Below are positions 11,400 to 23,600 of a stretch of DNA of 64,000 nucleotides, one piece after another. The stretch's first letter is position 1. Each line of letters opens with the position of its first letter. The DNA is from Pseudoscleropodium purum (Eukaryota; Streptophyta; Bryopsida; Hypnales; Brachytheciaceae): NCBI GenBank assembly GCA_963969395.1, contig OZ017795.1:32655063-32719062 (forward strand). The letters run 5' to 3'. The notes below the pieces were generated by a model. That model was given only the letters and a program-made list of their open reading frames with translations, did not search any database and was not told the DNA's origin. A program made the position numbers and the translations under genes.

Positions 11400-13020
11400 C
11401 TCTAAAGAACGCAACATTTGAATATTCTACATAGAAGTTATAAATGAGCAAAGTATTGTTCTAAAAGTGTTTCTTCAACTACATAGGTACATAATTGATT
11501 TTGGAGATGTATACTGAGTGAAGATGGTGGTTTAAGGTCAATGGCACATTTGGAGGTGCCCTCTGTATTGTATTGGGCTTCCTTTGGTCCTAGGCTTGTC
11601 ATTCTCCATTCCAAATCCAACAAGTTGGTGAAATAAAAAGGGCCTTCAATTTGGCTCATAATGGGAAGATTTACTATTGTCATATCTTTGGAAGCATTGT
11701 TATAGTCACGAACAAACCTAAGTGTGGATCTTGAACTTCTTCATTCAAACAATCATACCATTAGCATCAATAGACAAATTCTAAAAATTGATTTGCAAAA
11801 GTTGTAGTATGCAACATGTAACACATTACTATGTGAAGTTTGAAGAAAAAATAGTTGTGATGTAAAAGAAAATTAATTTCAAAATTAGCCGTGTTCAAAC
11901 TCGAATTTATATGCCATAATTTGGAATTACTTTGTCAATTTCTTTTATAAAACTTCAATTTTGGTGTTTTTTTAGCATATTGGTTTATATCATTTTACAT
12001 TCTTGTACACCAAAATTGAATGAAATTGACACTTAAAGAATATAAATATTCACAATTTGACAAATATGCAAATGGTGTTGGTTCTTACGATATTTGAATT
12101 TTTTTGGAATTGAGGGTATGGAATTGCATTAGCCATTGTAGAGGGAGTATAGGTTGCAATATGAACCATTGTTACATTTTAATGCCCTTGTAGTTGAAAT
12201 ATTTGTTAAAAAAGATAATGTGTTAGACTTTTTTATTAGATCCGAGTAATGCATTTTGAGGTTCAGATTCTTTGTACATAGACTAGAGTTTATAATGCAC
12301 ATAATTAATTCAACCAATTCCAATTTTTTTAAATTTTGATGTCATTAGAAAGTTTGGAATTATTATGATGCATATTTAGGTTTGGATTTTTTTTACAAAG
12401 ATAAGAGTTCATGAAGCACATAATTGTTTCAACCAATCCAAAAATTTCAAATGTAGTATTTTGTATTAGAATTTTATGAGAATATGTGAATTTTTTTTTA
12501 GACACTTTGATCATGTACATTGTAAAATATAAGTGCTCAAAGTCAAAAGAAAAATGATTTTTTGTACCTTGCTATACTAGGATTTGTGACGTTGAATCTC
12601 CTCAACTTAAATTATTTGTATGAAAAAAATTTGAGTTTTAAAGCTTCATGATGGTGTATTGAATTGAAAATCCAGGATTTCAAAATAATAATAATTAGTA
12701 ATTTTTTACTTTAAAAAAAAGATAAAAGGTATAAGATGAAAGGAAAAAATTAAATTGTTAATAGTGGAATTGAAAAATGTCAAATCTAATGGTATGATTG
12801 TTATAGCAAGCAATCTACATCCTATGGACATTTCTATCGGTTTTAAAGATTTGTGAAATTTGAGTTTAAATCAGCTATGTTGAAATGCTTATTTTGACAT
12901 TTTTGGGTGTTTTTAGCTTATAAAATCAAGGATTCCTAATCAGTGTGTATGACCTCAACATACAAAATAAACCACTCTAAAATATGGACATGTCTTTTTT
13001 GCCATTCATGACTCTTTTTT

Positions 13021-13061
<41 letters not shown>

Positions 13062-13084
13062 GGGGGCGGGGGGGCTTTACAATG
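11400..13084. other. AT-rich intergenic DNA
   Basis: No gene recognised; only short AT-driven open frames. It ends in the TG/G-run tract described separately. Confidence 0.5.
13012..13074. repeat. T-run, (TG)n microsatellite and G-run
   Basis: A run of T is followed by about 15 TG repeats (13,025-13,054) and then a G-rich run (about 13,060-13,074: GGGGGGC followed by seven G). The TG tract could adopt Z-DNA and the G-run could join a quadruplex; both are structural inferences only. Confidence 0.9.
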
Positions 13085-13089
13085 CCAAA

Positions 13090-14140
13090 TTACACTAGTG
13101 AAAAAATAATTTGACTAATAAATGACAAAATTATACCGTGAGGTTTTATACCCAACAACTTCAAATAAGAACAAAATCTTGAATGAAAATTGCCAAATTA
13201 TGGATGAAAACATAATTACGGATAAGTATGTTATATGTGCTAATGTGATATTTTCTATCTAATGTGGGCATGAATGTTGAAATTTGGAGCACCATTCAAT
13301 ATAACATTTTACTTTTGATTTGATTATGTATTATGTATTATTTATTATTTTTTTACTCACTATAACATTTTACATAGCCACTTTGGCACTACATAAAAAA
13401 ATTGAAAATAAAATGCACTGCTGGCTGCTATCCCTTGATGCCTGGTAGAGACCAAAAGTTTGTCTGGATGGACAATGTCATTGCCAGCTATCATTTTGAG
13501 GGGTCCATCCCCCCAATAGCTGGCAAAATCCTTATCCAAACTATAAAATCTGGTGTTGCACATGTGCATGTGTTCTACTGTCCACCAATCTGTGTCTTCA
13601 CAACGCTGAAAGATGCCCCCATGAACTTCACTTGTGTTGCCCTAAGAATTTTTTTGAATTTTTTTGAAACATATGCCCTTCAAGGGCCACAGCTGAAATG
13701 ACACAACACAACATCCAAGGCAACCCAGCTTGAGAGCCGTGAGAATTTTGCTCGACAGTAAACTTAAGTTATTATTATTCACAGTCACTCAGATGCGCCA
13801 TCCATGTGTATAAAGAATATGCTGCTCAATTGGACTCCTTAGTACAAGTACTGGAGTGTTTTGTTTGTGGACCAGGGCTTCTTTTTTTTTTTTTTTTCAT
13901 TTTTTTTATGAAGTGTCAAAGTGGTGATATAAAATGTTTTAGTGGTGCTCCAAATTTCAACATTTGTCCACATATTGGATAGAAAAAATCATATTCATAC
14001 ATGTCACATATTTATAGTTTTATTTTCATCCACAATCAAGCAATTTCATTTAAGATTTTTTTTTTTAATTCGAAGTTTTCTGGCAAAAAATTTCAAGATT
14101 TGCTGCCATTTTGTAGCCAAATTATTGTTTTGTGGTGCAA
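13090..14140. mobile_element. Long-terminal-inverted-repeat element with a non-repetitive core
   Basis: The left arm (about 13,100-13,393) and right arm (about 13,898-14,136) are diverged inverted copies of each other. For example GTTGAAATTTGGAGCACCA on the left is matched by its complement near 13,945-13,965, and AATAATTTGACTA on the left by its complement near 14,115-14,130. The left arm has an extra internal duplication of about 60 bp. The core (13,394-13,897) is less AT-rich and contains a perfect 11-bp hairpin (TTGCCAGCTAT and complement, about 13,481-13,525). Long arms around unrelated core DNA recall Foldback or MULE/Pack-MULE elements. Exact ends and target duplication are not resolved. 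Confidence 0.6.
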
Positions 14141-15308
14141 TCTCATACCAGAAAGCCAAAAAAAAGCCCTAATACAAACCATCATTGGAAGTATGATGTA
14201 ATTTTTTTTTTTCAGATGAATGGTTATGTGATCTTTCTTTTGAGAATCTTATGAAGTTTCATGGCTCCTTTATTTTGAGGGCTTGAATTGAAAAAGGTTG
14301 ATTTTTGAGTATACAATTTTGACTATATAATTTTGTATGTGATACCTCTACACAGCGGATGAATTGAATGAGGTTTTGGAAATATTGTGATAGCTGTGTG
14401 CAAGGCCATGATTATAGTCTGACATCTTCAAAACAATTTTTTTTAATAGACTTGAAGTTGCCTAATTTTTCTGGAGGCAATTGGACATCAAATTGCCTAA
14501 AAAAACCCACTGATGTGATGGATTTGAATGAAAAAAAAAAAAAAAAATCCTTCAACGTTGCCTTGGATTTGCATATCCTGGTAAGGTATTTTTATTATTC
14601 AAATAAGCAATTAAACTGATAAGTCCCTCTCATGTATCAAGGGAGGTATATAATTATTACTGTTGCAGCATGGAGAGGACCATTGTTTGGGTATTCAGTG
14701 GTATGGATGTTTTAGGTAAAAACATGTATGGTTCAATTTGAGAAAGGGACCACTATTCAATGTGGACAAAATTGATCTTCTATATTTTTTCAGCCAATCC
14801 TAATACTTGAATTAATTGATAAGTCCCTCTCATGCAACTAGGGATGCATATAGAAGTTGATCTATTTCTAATCACCCCCCATTTCCAGCTTATAGGTTGT
14901 TTCATTTCTGTGAAGTTGTGGCATGGTTCCCGAAATAGTTGTGGTGCATGATGATTGGTTGCGAGGCTTTCAATATTGCAATCAGCCCTTGGTTGATTTG
15001 CAACTAGCCTATGGTTGGAAATAGAAAAGTCTATATGACTAGTATATGTCGTGTAGTATAGTTTGGCTAAAAAATTCATAATAATTATACTTTGAGTTAA
15101 AAAATTTTGAAAAATTACGTAATCTTTCCAAATTCTATTTCTATATAAGGGAAAACTTCTTGCAGTCAAGAAATCTACCCTCCACATGTCCGTAATTGCT
15201 TAAGTGGTTGAAAATGGGTTGGCTTTTCTATACAATATTTCCATTTGTAGAATCAGGAGGACCATTGCCAAGTTATACATTGGTAGTGATGTTTTAGGCA
15301 AGAACGAG
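14141..15308. other. Intergenic DNA with dispersed repeat pieces
   Basis: No gene. An 18-base phrase (TGATAAGTCCCTCTCATG) occurs twice about 200 bp apart (about 14,617 and 14,818), a sign of local duplication. The part from about 14,940 to 15,215 matches, in inverse orientation, the dispersed repeat seen near 10.4 kb. Confidence 0.4.
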
Positions 15309-15599
15309 TAAAGTTACTGCACCTAAAATTGGACAAATAATCAATTAAGCATGGTTCCCATTATTACATTGAACACCTTTCTGTGGAATCTTGTCGAAAG
15401 TCAAAAAACAATTGTAGAAATTCTCTTAGAATGCATTTTTTGGACACCATATGAGTAAACTATAAATTTTCAAAGTGCTGAAAATAGGTATTTCTACAAC
15501 CGCACATAGACTCTTTCATGAATAGTGGAAGTGCATTTTAGACAAGAATCTAAACTGTGCAATTTCAGAGAGTGGTTGAAATTAGGTGTAATTACCTTA
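15309..15599. mobile_element. TA-target MITE with ACACCTAA ends (copy at 15.3 kb)
   Basis: A 291-bp element. The left end TAAAGTTACTGCACCTAAAA and the right end TTAGGTGTAATTACCTTA are inverted copies. The internal sequence (TGCATTTTTTGGACACCATATGAGT onward is similar) matches the elements at 24.2, 29.1 and 39.1 kb. The outermost TA on each side would be the target duplication of a Tc1/mariner-like element. Non-coding. Confidence 0.7.
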
Positions 15600-15639
15600 T
15601 GGGTCAGTTTTTAGGAAGGGACCACAATTAGGTGCAGAT

Positions 15640-17260
15640 ACTCCCCACGGAGGCATTCTGCTCCACTCCATTCCATGGTGTTGTCATCCACAGGCTCGCA
15701 AGTTGGATGCTGACGAGAACTGATTCAAATGGTGAGTTGAGTTAGCTGTCGGCCTACGCGCACGATATTGTTTGGCGTGTTCGTGTGTTTATTTTGCATA
15801 GCCGGGCAGCCAACCCAGACCTTTCTTTCAAAGAGGCAATTGGGAGACATCACGAAGCTATGCAATAACATAAGCTTAAAGTGTAAGGCTTGCCAATAGA
15901 CTTTTGAGTTGGGAAGAGGACGAAGAATATGTAAAAGTTAATTTTTGTCCGTCATGCTTTGGGTCATGTTTTGGGGATATTGCAAAATGGGAAGTCAACT
16001 ACCAATTCAACAATATAACCAACTGCATTTATACTGAGCAAAGGACCATTTCATCGACTCCCCTTCATTGGGTTCAAAAAATCATGACTACCATATGGTA
16101 TACTGGTACTTTGAACATGTGGAGAAGGTACGACAACAATCAGGGTTATTGGAATTTTGTGGCAACTATTGCAGTGGGTATTCTAGAATGTTGGTTTAGG
16201 AAAAAATCATAGGAAAATAAAAATTGACCCATTTTGTACTCGGTCACGAAGTGAATGAGAAGATTGTTCACACCAATCAATTCTAGAAGATACCAATTCA
16301 AGCATCAAGCAAGATCAAAAGGAAGGAGCTGAGTATCTCATTGTATCATGAAGTACATTCGTCCTGCTCAAGAATGTGTTTTTTAAATTACAAAAGTCTC
16401 AAGTTTCCAAATCTTGGAAGTGTGTCACTTCACAAAGCACCTAGCAAATTACAAGAAAAAGTTGTTCACCCAGCAATCAAAATGAATTTGTTTTCTTGCT
16501 AGTTTTGTCCTTTGCTTGAATTCTCTCATTCCTTAATTTCAGGGTTACTGAATATAAAAAGTAAGTTAGTTAGTGTATGATTCAGCCTGATGTTTGACAA
16601 ACAACCCCAAAGAGTAGAAAATTGATTCCCACTGATGTGTGTCCATCACATGTAAAATTTTCTTTAGGTAGCTTCATCAGAATTTCAGGCCAAGATTCAA
16701 AAGAATTTTAAATTTCAGGGTTTATTCTCCCCAATTTCCAACTTCATAGTCTTAAAAGATCCCTGACCCAAGAACAAGACCCATTAAAAATAAGTTAGAA
16801 AAAGTGTGTACCCCCCATCCCACTCGACCCGACTCCCGAGATGTCTGAAAAGGACAACAACTGCCATCGTGCTTTCCATCCTTGCAATAAAAGTAGCATA
16901 AGATACAGTTGCGACTTGCCAGTGTGGTGAGGCGGCATTAGAAAGACTTGCGTGGTCTTCCAACTTCTCCTGTCAAGTACCCTCGAAGTCCCTTTAGAAA
17001 GGACACTCAAAGGTAGTTAGTTATTTGCATTTGAAGTTGCATTCCGCGCTTGGCTTGCGGTGTGCGCATTTGGTTCCGTGCAGCCCGGTTGCGTATGCAC
17101 AAGGGTTTCTCCATGCAACATAATAAGCACGGAAGAAGAGTTAGAGGAGCCCGGCTCTTGAGGTGGGTAGGGTTAGGTTGGTCACCGAGAATCGCCACTT
17201 TGGTACTGAGCATGAGTATCGTACTTGTGTGTTCATTTTGCAACTAGAGTCATCCAATTG
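15640..17260. other. Two less AT-rich islands without a recognised gene
   Basis: About 15,640-15,870 and 16,795-17,260 stand out from the surrounding AT-rich DNA by higher GC. The open frames in them (for example plus-strand 17,050-17,247) are short and match no family I know. Both islands end with a similar phrase of about 25 bases around TTGTGTGTTCATTTTGCA. They may be remnants of genes, promoters or a non-coding transcript. Confidence 0.35.
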
Positions 17261-17356
17261 TTGATACGTGACTGGTGAAGAATATAAAATATGAAAGAAG
17301 GTTCCAATTCATAAAAAATTGCATTTATAGGGGTTGGAATTGTAAGTGCATACAGT

Positions 17357-17548
17357 GAACAATCCAATGCCCTTAGTCATCCAATTCTGAACAATCTAAT
17401 ATCCTTAGTCATCGAATTTTCAACAATCTAATACCCTTAGTCATTTCATTCCAAACAATCTAGTATCTTTAGTCACCCAATTCCAAACAATTCAATATCT
17501 TTATTCACCCAATTTCGAACAATCCAATGCCCTTAGTCACCCAATTCT
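17357..17548. repeat. 32-bp minisatellite, six units
   Basis: Six direct repeats start at exactly 32-bp intervals (17,357, 17,389, 17,421, 17,453, 17,485 and 17,517). The consensus is close to GAACAATCCAATGCCCTTAG followed by TCACCCAATTCT. The first and sixth units are the most alike, and period length is kept despite base changes. Confidence 0.9.
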
Positions 17549-20500
17549 AACACATCTATTAGACATTTTCATTAGCATCATTCATCCATCCATTTTAGCA
17601 ATATGATGTATATCATTTTATGTGGGGTAAGCAATTGGGTGCTAGTGTTAGAGAATGATATTAAATTTATATGGCTATATATATTGTTGCACCAAATGTG
17701 TTTCAAAATTCATATCAATTTCAATTTTGATTGAATTAATATGATTCCACTTGTATTTGAGTTCACCAAATGACTAGGTCTTTCTTTGAAAACAATATAG
17801 GCAACAATAAGCACATTTAACATAAAATATCTAAATCAAATTGCAAATCTAGGTGGTAATAGGGCTTGTTGACCAATTACTGTCCCCAATGCATTGGACT
17901 TATGTACTAGGCTTGTTCATTCCCATGGCCAATTACAACTTCTACAAAACCTATCTCACTCACTCACAAAAGTGATAGTTTTTCCATTTTTTCAAACAAT
18001 GTATGCAAGTATTAATAGTAACAAAGGTATACATTTTGATTAGTAGATGACATATAGCTAACACTTGAACAAATGATCAGGTGATAAATAGTTAGTTACA
18101 AACCCTCCAAATTGTTGTGTACATTATCCAAAACCTCCCTAGAAAATTAGAAAAAAACAAGGAATCTTTTGTCTATGGTTGGAGGTCAAACTTGCAAGAA
18201 AGCAAAACTATTCAGTGCCTGTAGATCATGAGTGTATAATTAAATAAATAAAATACTTATATGCACCTATGTCTTACAATATCTATGGAAAGTATGTTTG
18301 CAAGGACCTTCTTCATATTTAAATGGAAACTCATATTTAAAAAATTTAAAGTTTTAAATGATGAATCATGTGTAGAATGTAGAAGGTTCTATGGATATTT
18401 GAAACATAAAATCGTATGACATGTAGAAGGTGCTCTACAACATGCAATTGCACTAGGTTGTAAAAGTCTTTAAAACCAACTCTACAAATTTTTGTTTATT
18501 AATAATGTAGCGTCACAATTCACGATTACCTAGGGTTGATTTTGGGTCGACATGGCTTGTTTGTAGTACTGAGAAAGAATTCAAAGTTAATTCATATGGT
18601 GTTTGAAAATTGCATGCTAAGAGAATGTAGAATTCCATTTTTGACTTTTAATAAGATCCAACAAAAGATTTAACAATTTTATAATAGGAGTCATGCTCAA
18701 TTACTTAGGTAGATTAAGGAAATGTAACCAAATTCAAGTATGTTGGGTAGTAAGGTGCAAAATTGTTCATAACATGATTTCCCATATCTTGAAATCAAGT
18801 TTTTAGACCTTACCATGGACTAACTTGCAAATAGTCAAATGATGTTTACAAGATAAAGTAAGTACAATATTAAAAGTTAATAACAATGATTGAACATAGT
18901 TGCTATGATTGAACATACATTATTTTTATTGAGTCTTATCAGTAAGTAAGTGAGGATTTCAATGCATTTTAACATGCATTATTTGGACACCACATTAATA
19001 CTTTATGAATTTTCAAAATATTTTCTAATATAGTTGTATTCAAAATTGACTATATGTTCTCATACTTGTGTTTGGGAAATTTTTGGAGGTGCCCTTGTAA
19101 TTTCCCTCTTCTTTGTAGAAGGATTGGAATTACTTTCCAAAAGCATTAGTTGTATGGATCTTCCCTTGTTAAAATCTCCTAGTTCATTTATTTTAGTTTA
19201 TATCATATTCTCATTGGCTACTTTCCATCAATTTTAAATTTGTAAAAATTACAACCTTTTTTTCTTCCAAAGATAGGTTGATTCAAAATTAAATTCCAAA
19301 TTTCATTACACAAGGTAAATATAGACAATGGAATAGGATTTGGTTGCCATGACCAACCATTAGAAAGCAATACCTACTCCTGCACTTTCCAAGTACTCTA
19401 AGCCCCTCATTGGCCAATCCTAAAGTGACACCCACCTTGTCTGAGAATATATATGCGTTTGGTGATCCAAGTATTAGCATTGGATTCCAAATGGAGAGTG
19501 GCTAAAATTTGGCAATTTTATGAAAGTAACAACTACATATCTACTTTTTTTAATTTTTGTACACTAGTTGGTTGTTATTCCTACCAATTTTTTGTCTAAT
19601 TTTGGATCCTCTAGTTTAAAGGAGGCAACCCATTCCTAACCACTTAGGTAGTTTCTACTATTTGCAGGCAAATTTCTTCATAGAGTAAATTTTCACATGT
19701 GTAGAAATAGGTAGTAGAAGGTATTTATAATATTTCAGATTTTTTTCCAGAACAAAATATTACTAAGAATTCTTTAGTAGAAGATGGACTTTCTTCCATA
19801 TTGGTAATATAGACCTTCTTTCCAACCAAGGGTTGATTGCAAAATCCACCAAGGGTGGTTGCAATATTGAGAGTTTTGTTAGCTCATCATAATGTGCAAC
19901 AATTGCATTGGGAATTGCACCATAATTAATCACTACCAATGTCTTCTGGACAAAAAGAAAATAGCCTACATTGCTACTACACGGAAAGAGAATAGCCTAC
20001 ATTCTAAAATGAGATGTTTGTCATGAATGGATTGCCTCCTATAGTGATTTTCCATGATTTTCCATGAGGCACTAACTAACAATGAACTAATCAACAATTC
20101 TTCCCAAACATTGTCTCTTAGATTCTCATGTTCTAATTGTATATGCCTTGCATAATCAAGACACTTAGACATCTTTTATTTGCCCAACTCTTCAATGACA
20201 TTCTAGAATATCTTACATACTTGTCACATTATCATTGCATGTACCACACTTGTCTCTAACTATTTGCTTTTTTTTACAAATGTCGGTGTTGTTCTTGGGG
20301 CAGTAATGATTATGCAAGCATGTAACGTAACTTCATTGTAACTCAATTACACAAATGTTATTTTCATGATGCATACTGTACGTCAAATGCTGAAGTTTCC
20401 ACAGATATTCGAAATGATAAATCGCACAAAATGCAAGAGGGTCCATCATACAGTAAACAAAAAATGTAACACACGAGTAACGTGCTGTTACTCAATATCT
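17549..20500. other. AT-rich intergenic DNA
   Basis: No gene recognised. About 18,970-19,040 resembles the interior of the TA-target MITE family (GCATTATTTGGACACCAC), and 19,660-19,880 resembles the dispersed repeat of 10.4 kb. The DNA just after the TPR stop codon (20,500-20,662) is its likely 3'UTR. Confidence 0.4.
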
Positions 20501-20662
20501 TTTTGAATTTAGAAATATAAATGAAGAAAGGTGGATCCTGTTGTTACATTCCATGGCGACCTTTGGGCCCCATGAAAAAAACATAATACAAAAGTAATGT
20601 ATCTGCTATCATTGAAAAAAGTAGAAAGCAGGTCTCTAAAAAGAAAAAGAACGTACTGTAAA

Positions 20663-23600
20663 TCATCCCCACCAGTCTCTGAATCCCCTTGAAGTGGATG
20701 GGTCGTTGGGTTTCTTGGGCTCTTCCTCATACTCCTCAAGTCCCTTCAACTCCACTACACAAGCTGCAACAGCTCCTCTTGCTTGGCCGTAGTTGGGGTC
20801 CAGACGAAGCGCTTCCTGAAAAATCTCCTTCGCCTGACCCAGTATCCTTTGTCGCTCTTTGCTCCCCAGAGGTCGAAGGCGAGATCGGTCTCGCATTGCT
20901 AACCCCCAGTTTAACAAAGCTGCGAAAATATTACATCCATCAGAAGTAATTCCATCTACATAGTCCATTGGGCCCTCGGGTTAGCAAAAGAGGATTGCAA
21001 CACGCCAAAGAGCGTAATATTTGGATAGTAGATGGAATAGCTATAAGGCTTCAAAGTCTTACCGCTAATTGGTCTAAAACAACACAACACAAGAAGAAAT
21101 TCCGTTTTCCGTAGTCCTTTGGGACTCGTGTTAGCGAAGAGGATTGCAACAGGGCAAAGAATATATTATTTGGATACGAGATGGAATAGCAATAAGGCTT
21201 TAAAGTCTTATTGGTGGATGGCCTAAAACCAACACAACTTCTGATGTTAAGGTGATGTACATTCACACTATAAAGAGTTCATAACATATTTTACCAGGTA
21301 GCATTGGTCCCCAATTCACTGTTGAAGGCTAGGAAGATATATCAATTTGTGTGACCTAAGGAGGTTGGGCCTCGTCTGTTGGAAGAACATGCATTCCTAG
21401 ATGCCTGGTCTCCCTTCAATTGCCTGAACTCTCTTCAATTTAGCTGAGAGCCTCCTACAACTCGTGAATAATGCTATGGTACTCAGTGCAAAATGAGTGT
21501 ATTTAGGTCACAAAAAGATGTGGTTTCCTTAAAGGAGCATATAACTTTTGCCACTCTCTTCATAACCATTAGATTGCTCCATATTAATCAACATATCTAC
21601 ACGCGCTCAAGATCACCGAGTGGGGCAACCTAGTGACTGTATAGAGTGCATATAAAATTTTGCTCGTGGGGTGAGGTCTGGAATACATTTGGAAACAAAA
21701 TTACTGCTAATGCAAAAGATTTGGTCTGCTGTATCTGGTGAAACCGACATAGCAGCATGTGATGTATGTGCGAACCTAATGTCTGTAGTAGGTCACTGTT
21801 AAGCTCATGCGATGATTTAGTTACTTACCTCCTGCGGCGTACGAGTCACTCAGTCCAATCATTGCTTCGAATTTGTCTATGGCAGCGAGGAAGACTTTGT
21901 CTGCATCTTGAGCTGCTGTCTGAAAGTACAAACACCAAAAAATCAAAGAAGTTCATGAGTTTACAAAGTTCATGAAATGAAATCATCTTCTAAGGACGTG
22001 ACAAAGAAGTCCTAGCGAGGGATTTTAATCAAAATGGAAAGATTCTCATGTTCACAGGAGGCAAAGAGACTCCAGTAGAACTAGTTCACAATTTGAAGTA
22101 TAAAATGCGCTGCTAGTTACTTAGCCAACAAACAAAGATTGCGAATGCTAAATGATATGAAAACTACAAGGACAAACTTCTGCAGGGTACTCACGTACAC
22201 TAGATCTTTTTCATAAGAACTTCTCTAAAAAGACATTTCGGAATATCCAGAACCCTTGCCACACTATCATTGACTGTAGCACACTTGTCACACATTCAAA
22301 TGATGTCTCAGTTCTTAGTTTGGAACCCTGGGCAGTCAGATTAAAGGGGTCAGGGTGTGTTCTGAGTTCTGAAAGTAAAGAAAATATAAGCTTATCAACC
22401 GTACATACAGCTTAGAAAAGCTTATGAATCTCCGCGTTGACAATGAATAGATTAATTTTGACGATTATGGTAACGAACCTCTCCACCCTCCTCAGCAATG
22501 AGCTGGCCCCGGTAGCAGAGCGCCAGCCCCCAGTTGTACAGGGCGCGCATGTCGTTTCGGTCCATAGACAGTGCTAGACGATATTTTCGACCGGCTTCCA
22601 CAAGCAATTGCTCACATTCCTCGCCAACATCTTGCAAGGTCGACTCCAAACTCTGTCACATGAGCCCACATTTGATCACCTTTTAGATGAGTAGGTGAGT
22701 AAGGGCGTTACTACCCCAAAACAAAGGTAGGCAATCACTTCCGCTTGGCCTAGAAGAACACCTGCTTTTTCATTGTCATGTCATCTTTCATGTGCCATTA
22801 AAAATGCCTGAGGCATGACCAAAAGTAAAGGCAACTTGCTGGTTCTCTAGTGTGGTAGCCTATTGTTCTAAAAGTACAATAACAAGCGTCCGCTTGTTAC
22901 CATTCCTTAGTGTAGTTTTCCTCTAGTGTAGTAAGCCTCAGGGTGGATTGAGTGTGTGTGACTCAACAATGCTTTGTACATTTCCATAGTATGCCAATAA
23001 AGAATACAACTGCAATCCTCCAAGAGAGCCTAGAATCCTGGGATTGTTCAAATACTTAGAGATTTCTCCTCCACCATCTTACAAAGAAAACATACACTTG
23101 CGAATGCATGAAAGAAATGAATAAAGCTAAAAAGGAATACGTCAATTACAGACCAGCTTTTCCTCCTCAGCCTCCTTGAACGCTTGCCTATTCAAAGATT
23201 TCGAGGACGGCTCTGGCAGCATGCTTCGAAGATTCTGACTGAGTCGCAACTTGAGCTCTCCGTGTAGCAAGAGAGTATTGCCCCACAAGCCAACCGCTAC
23301 AAGACTTGATGGCCTGAGGACGGATTCCATGCATGTTAAAACTGGATTATTTCCACGAAATTCGTCTATGGTTTATCACATCTTTGCAGGTAAAACAAAA
23401 GCGTTTTGCGACTGTTCAAGTAGGGCATTAGAATGACTTTCCAAGATGTACAATACATTTGAAAGTAAGTACTTGAGAGTCCTGAGAAATACCTGTTCTA
23501 CTTCACGTTTACAAGGACTCATATAATGGCTTTTAAACTTACCGGCTTTCGCATATTATTGACAAACACGTGCAATTTTCTTCACTGATTCAGGTGATAA

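Noticed and set aside
23331..23400. Alternative acceptor CCATAG upstream of TPR exon 6
   Set aside because: Joining there to exon 5 breaks the frame; the acceptor CTCAG before 23,313 keeps the phase and a continuous TPR helix pattern.
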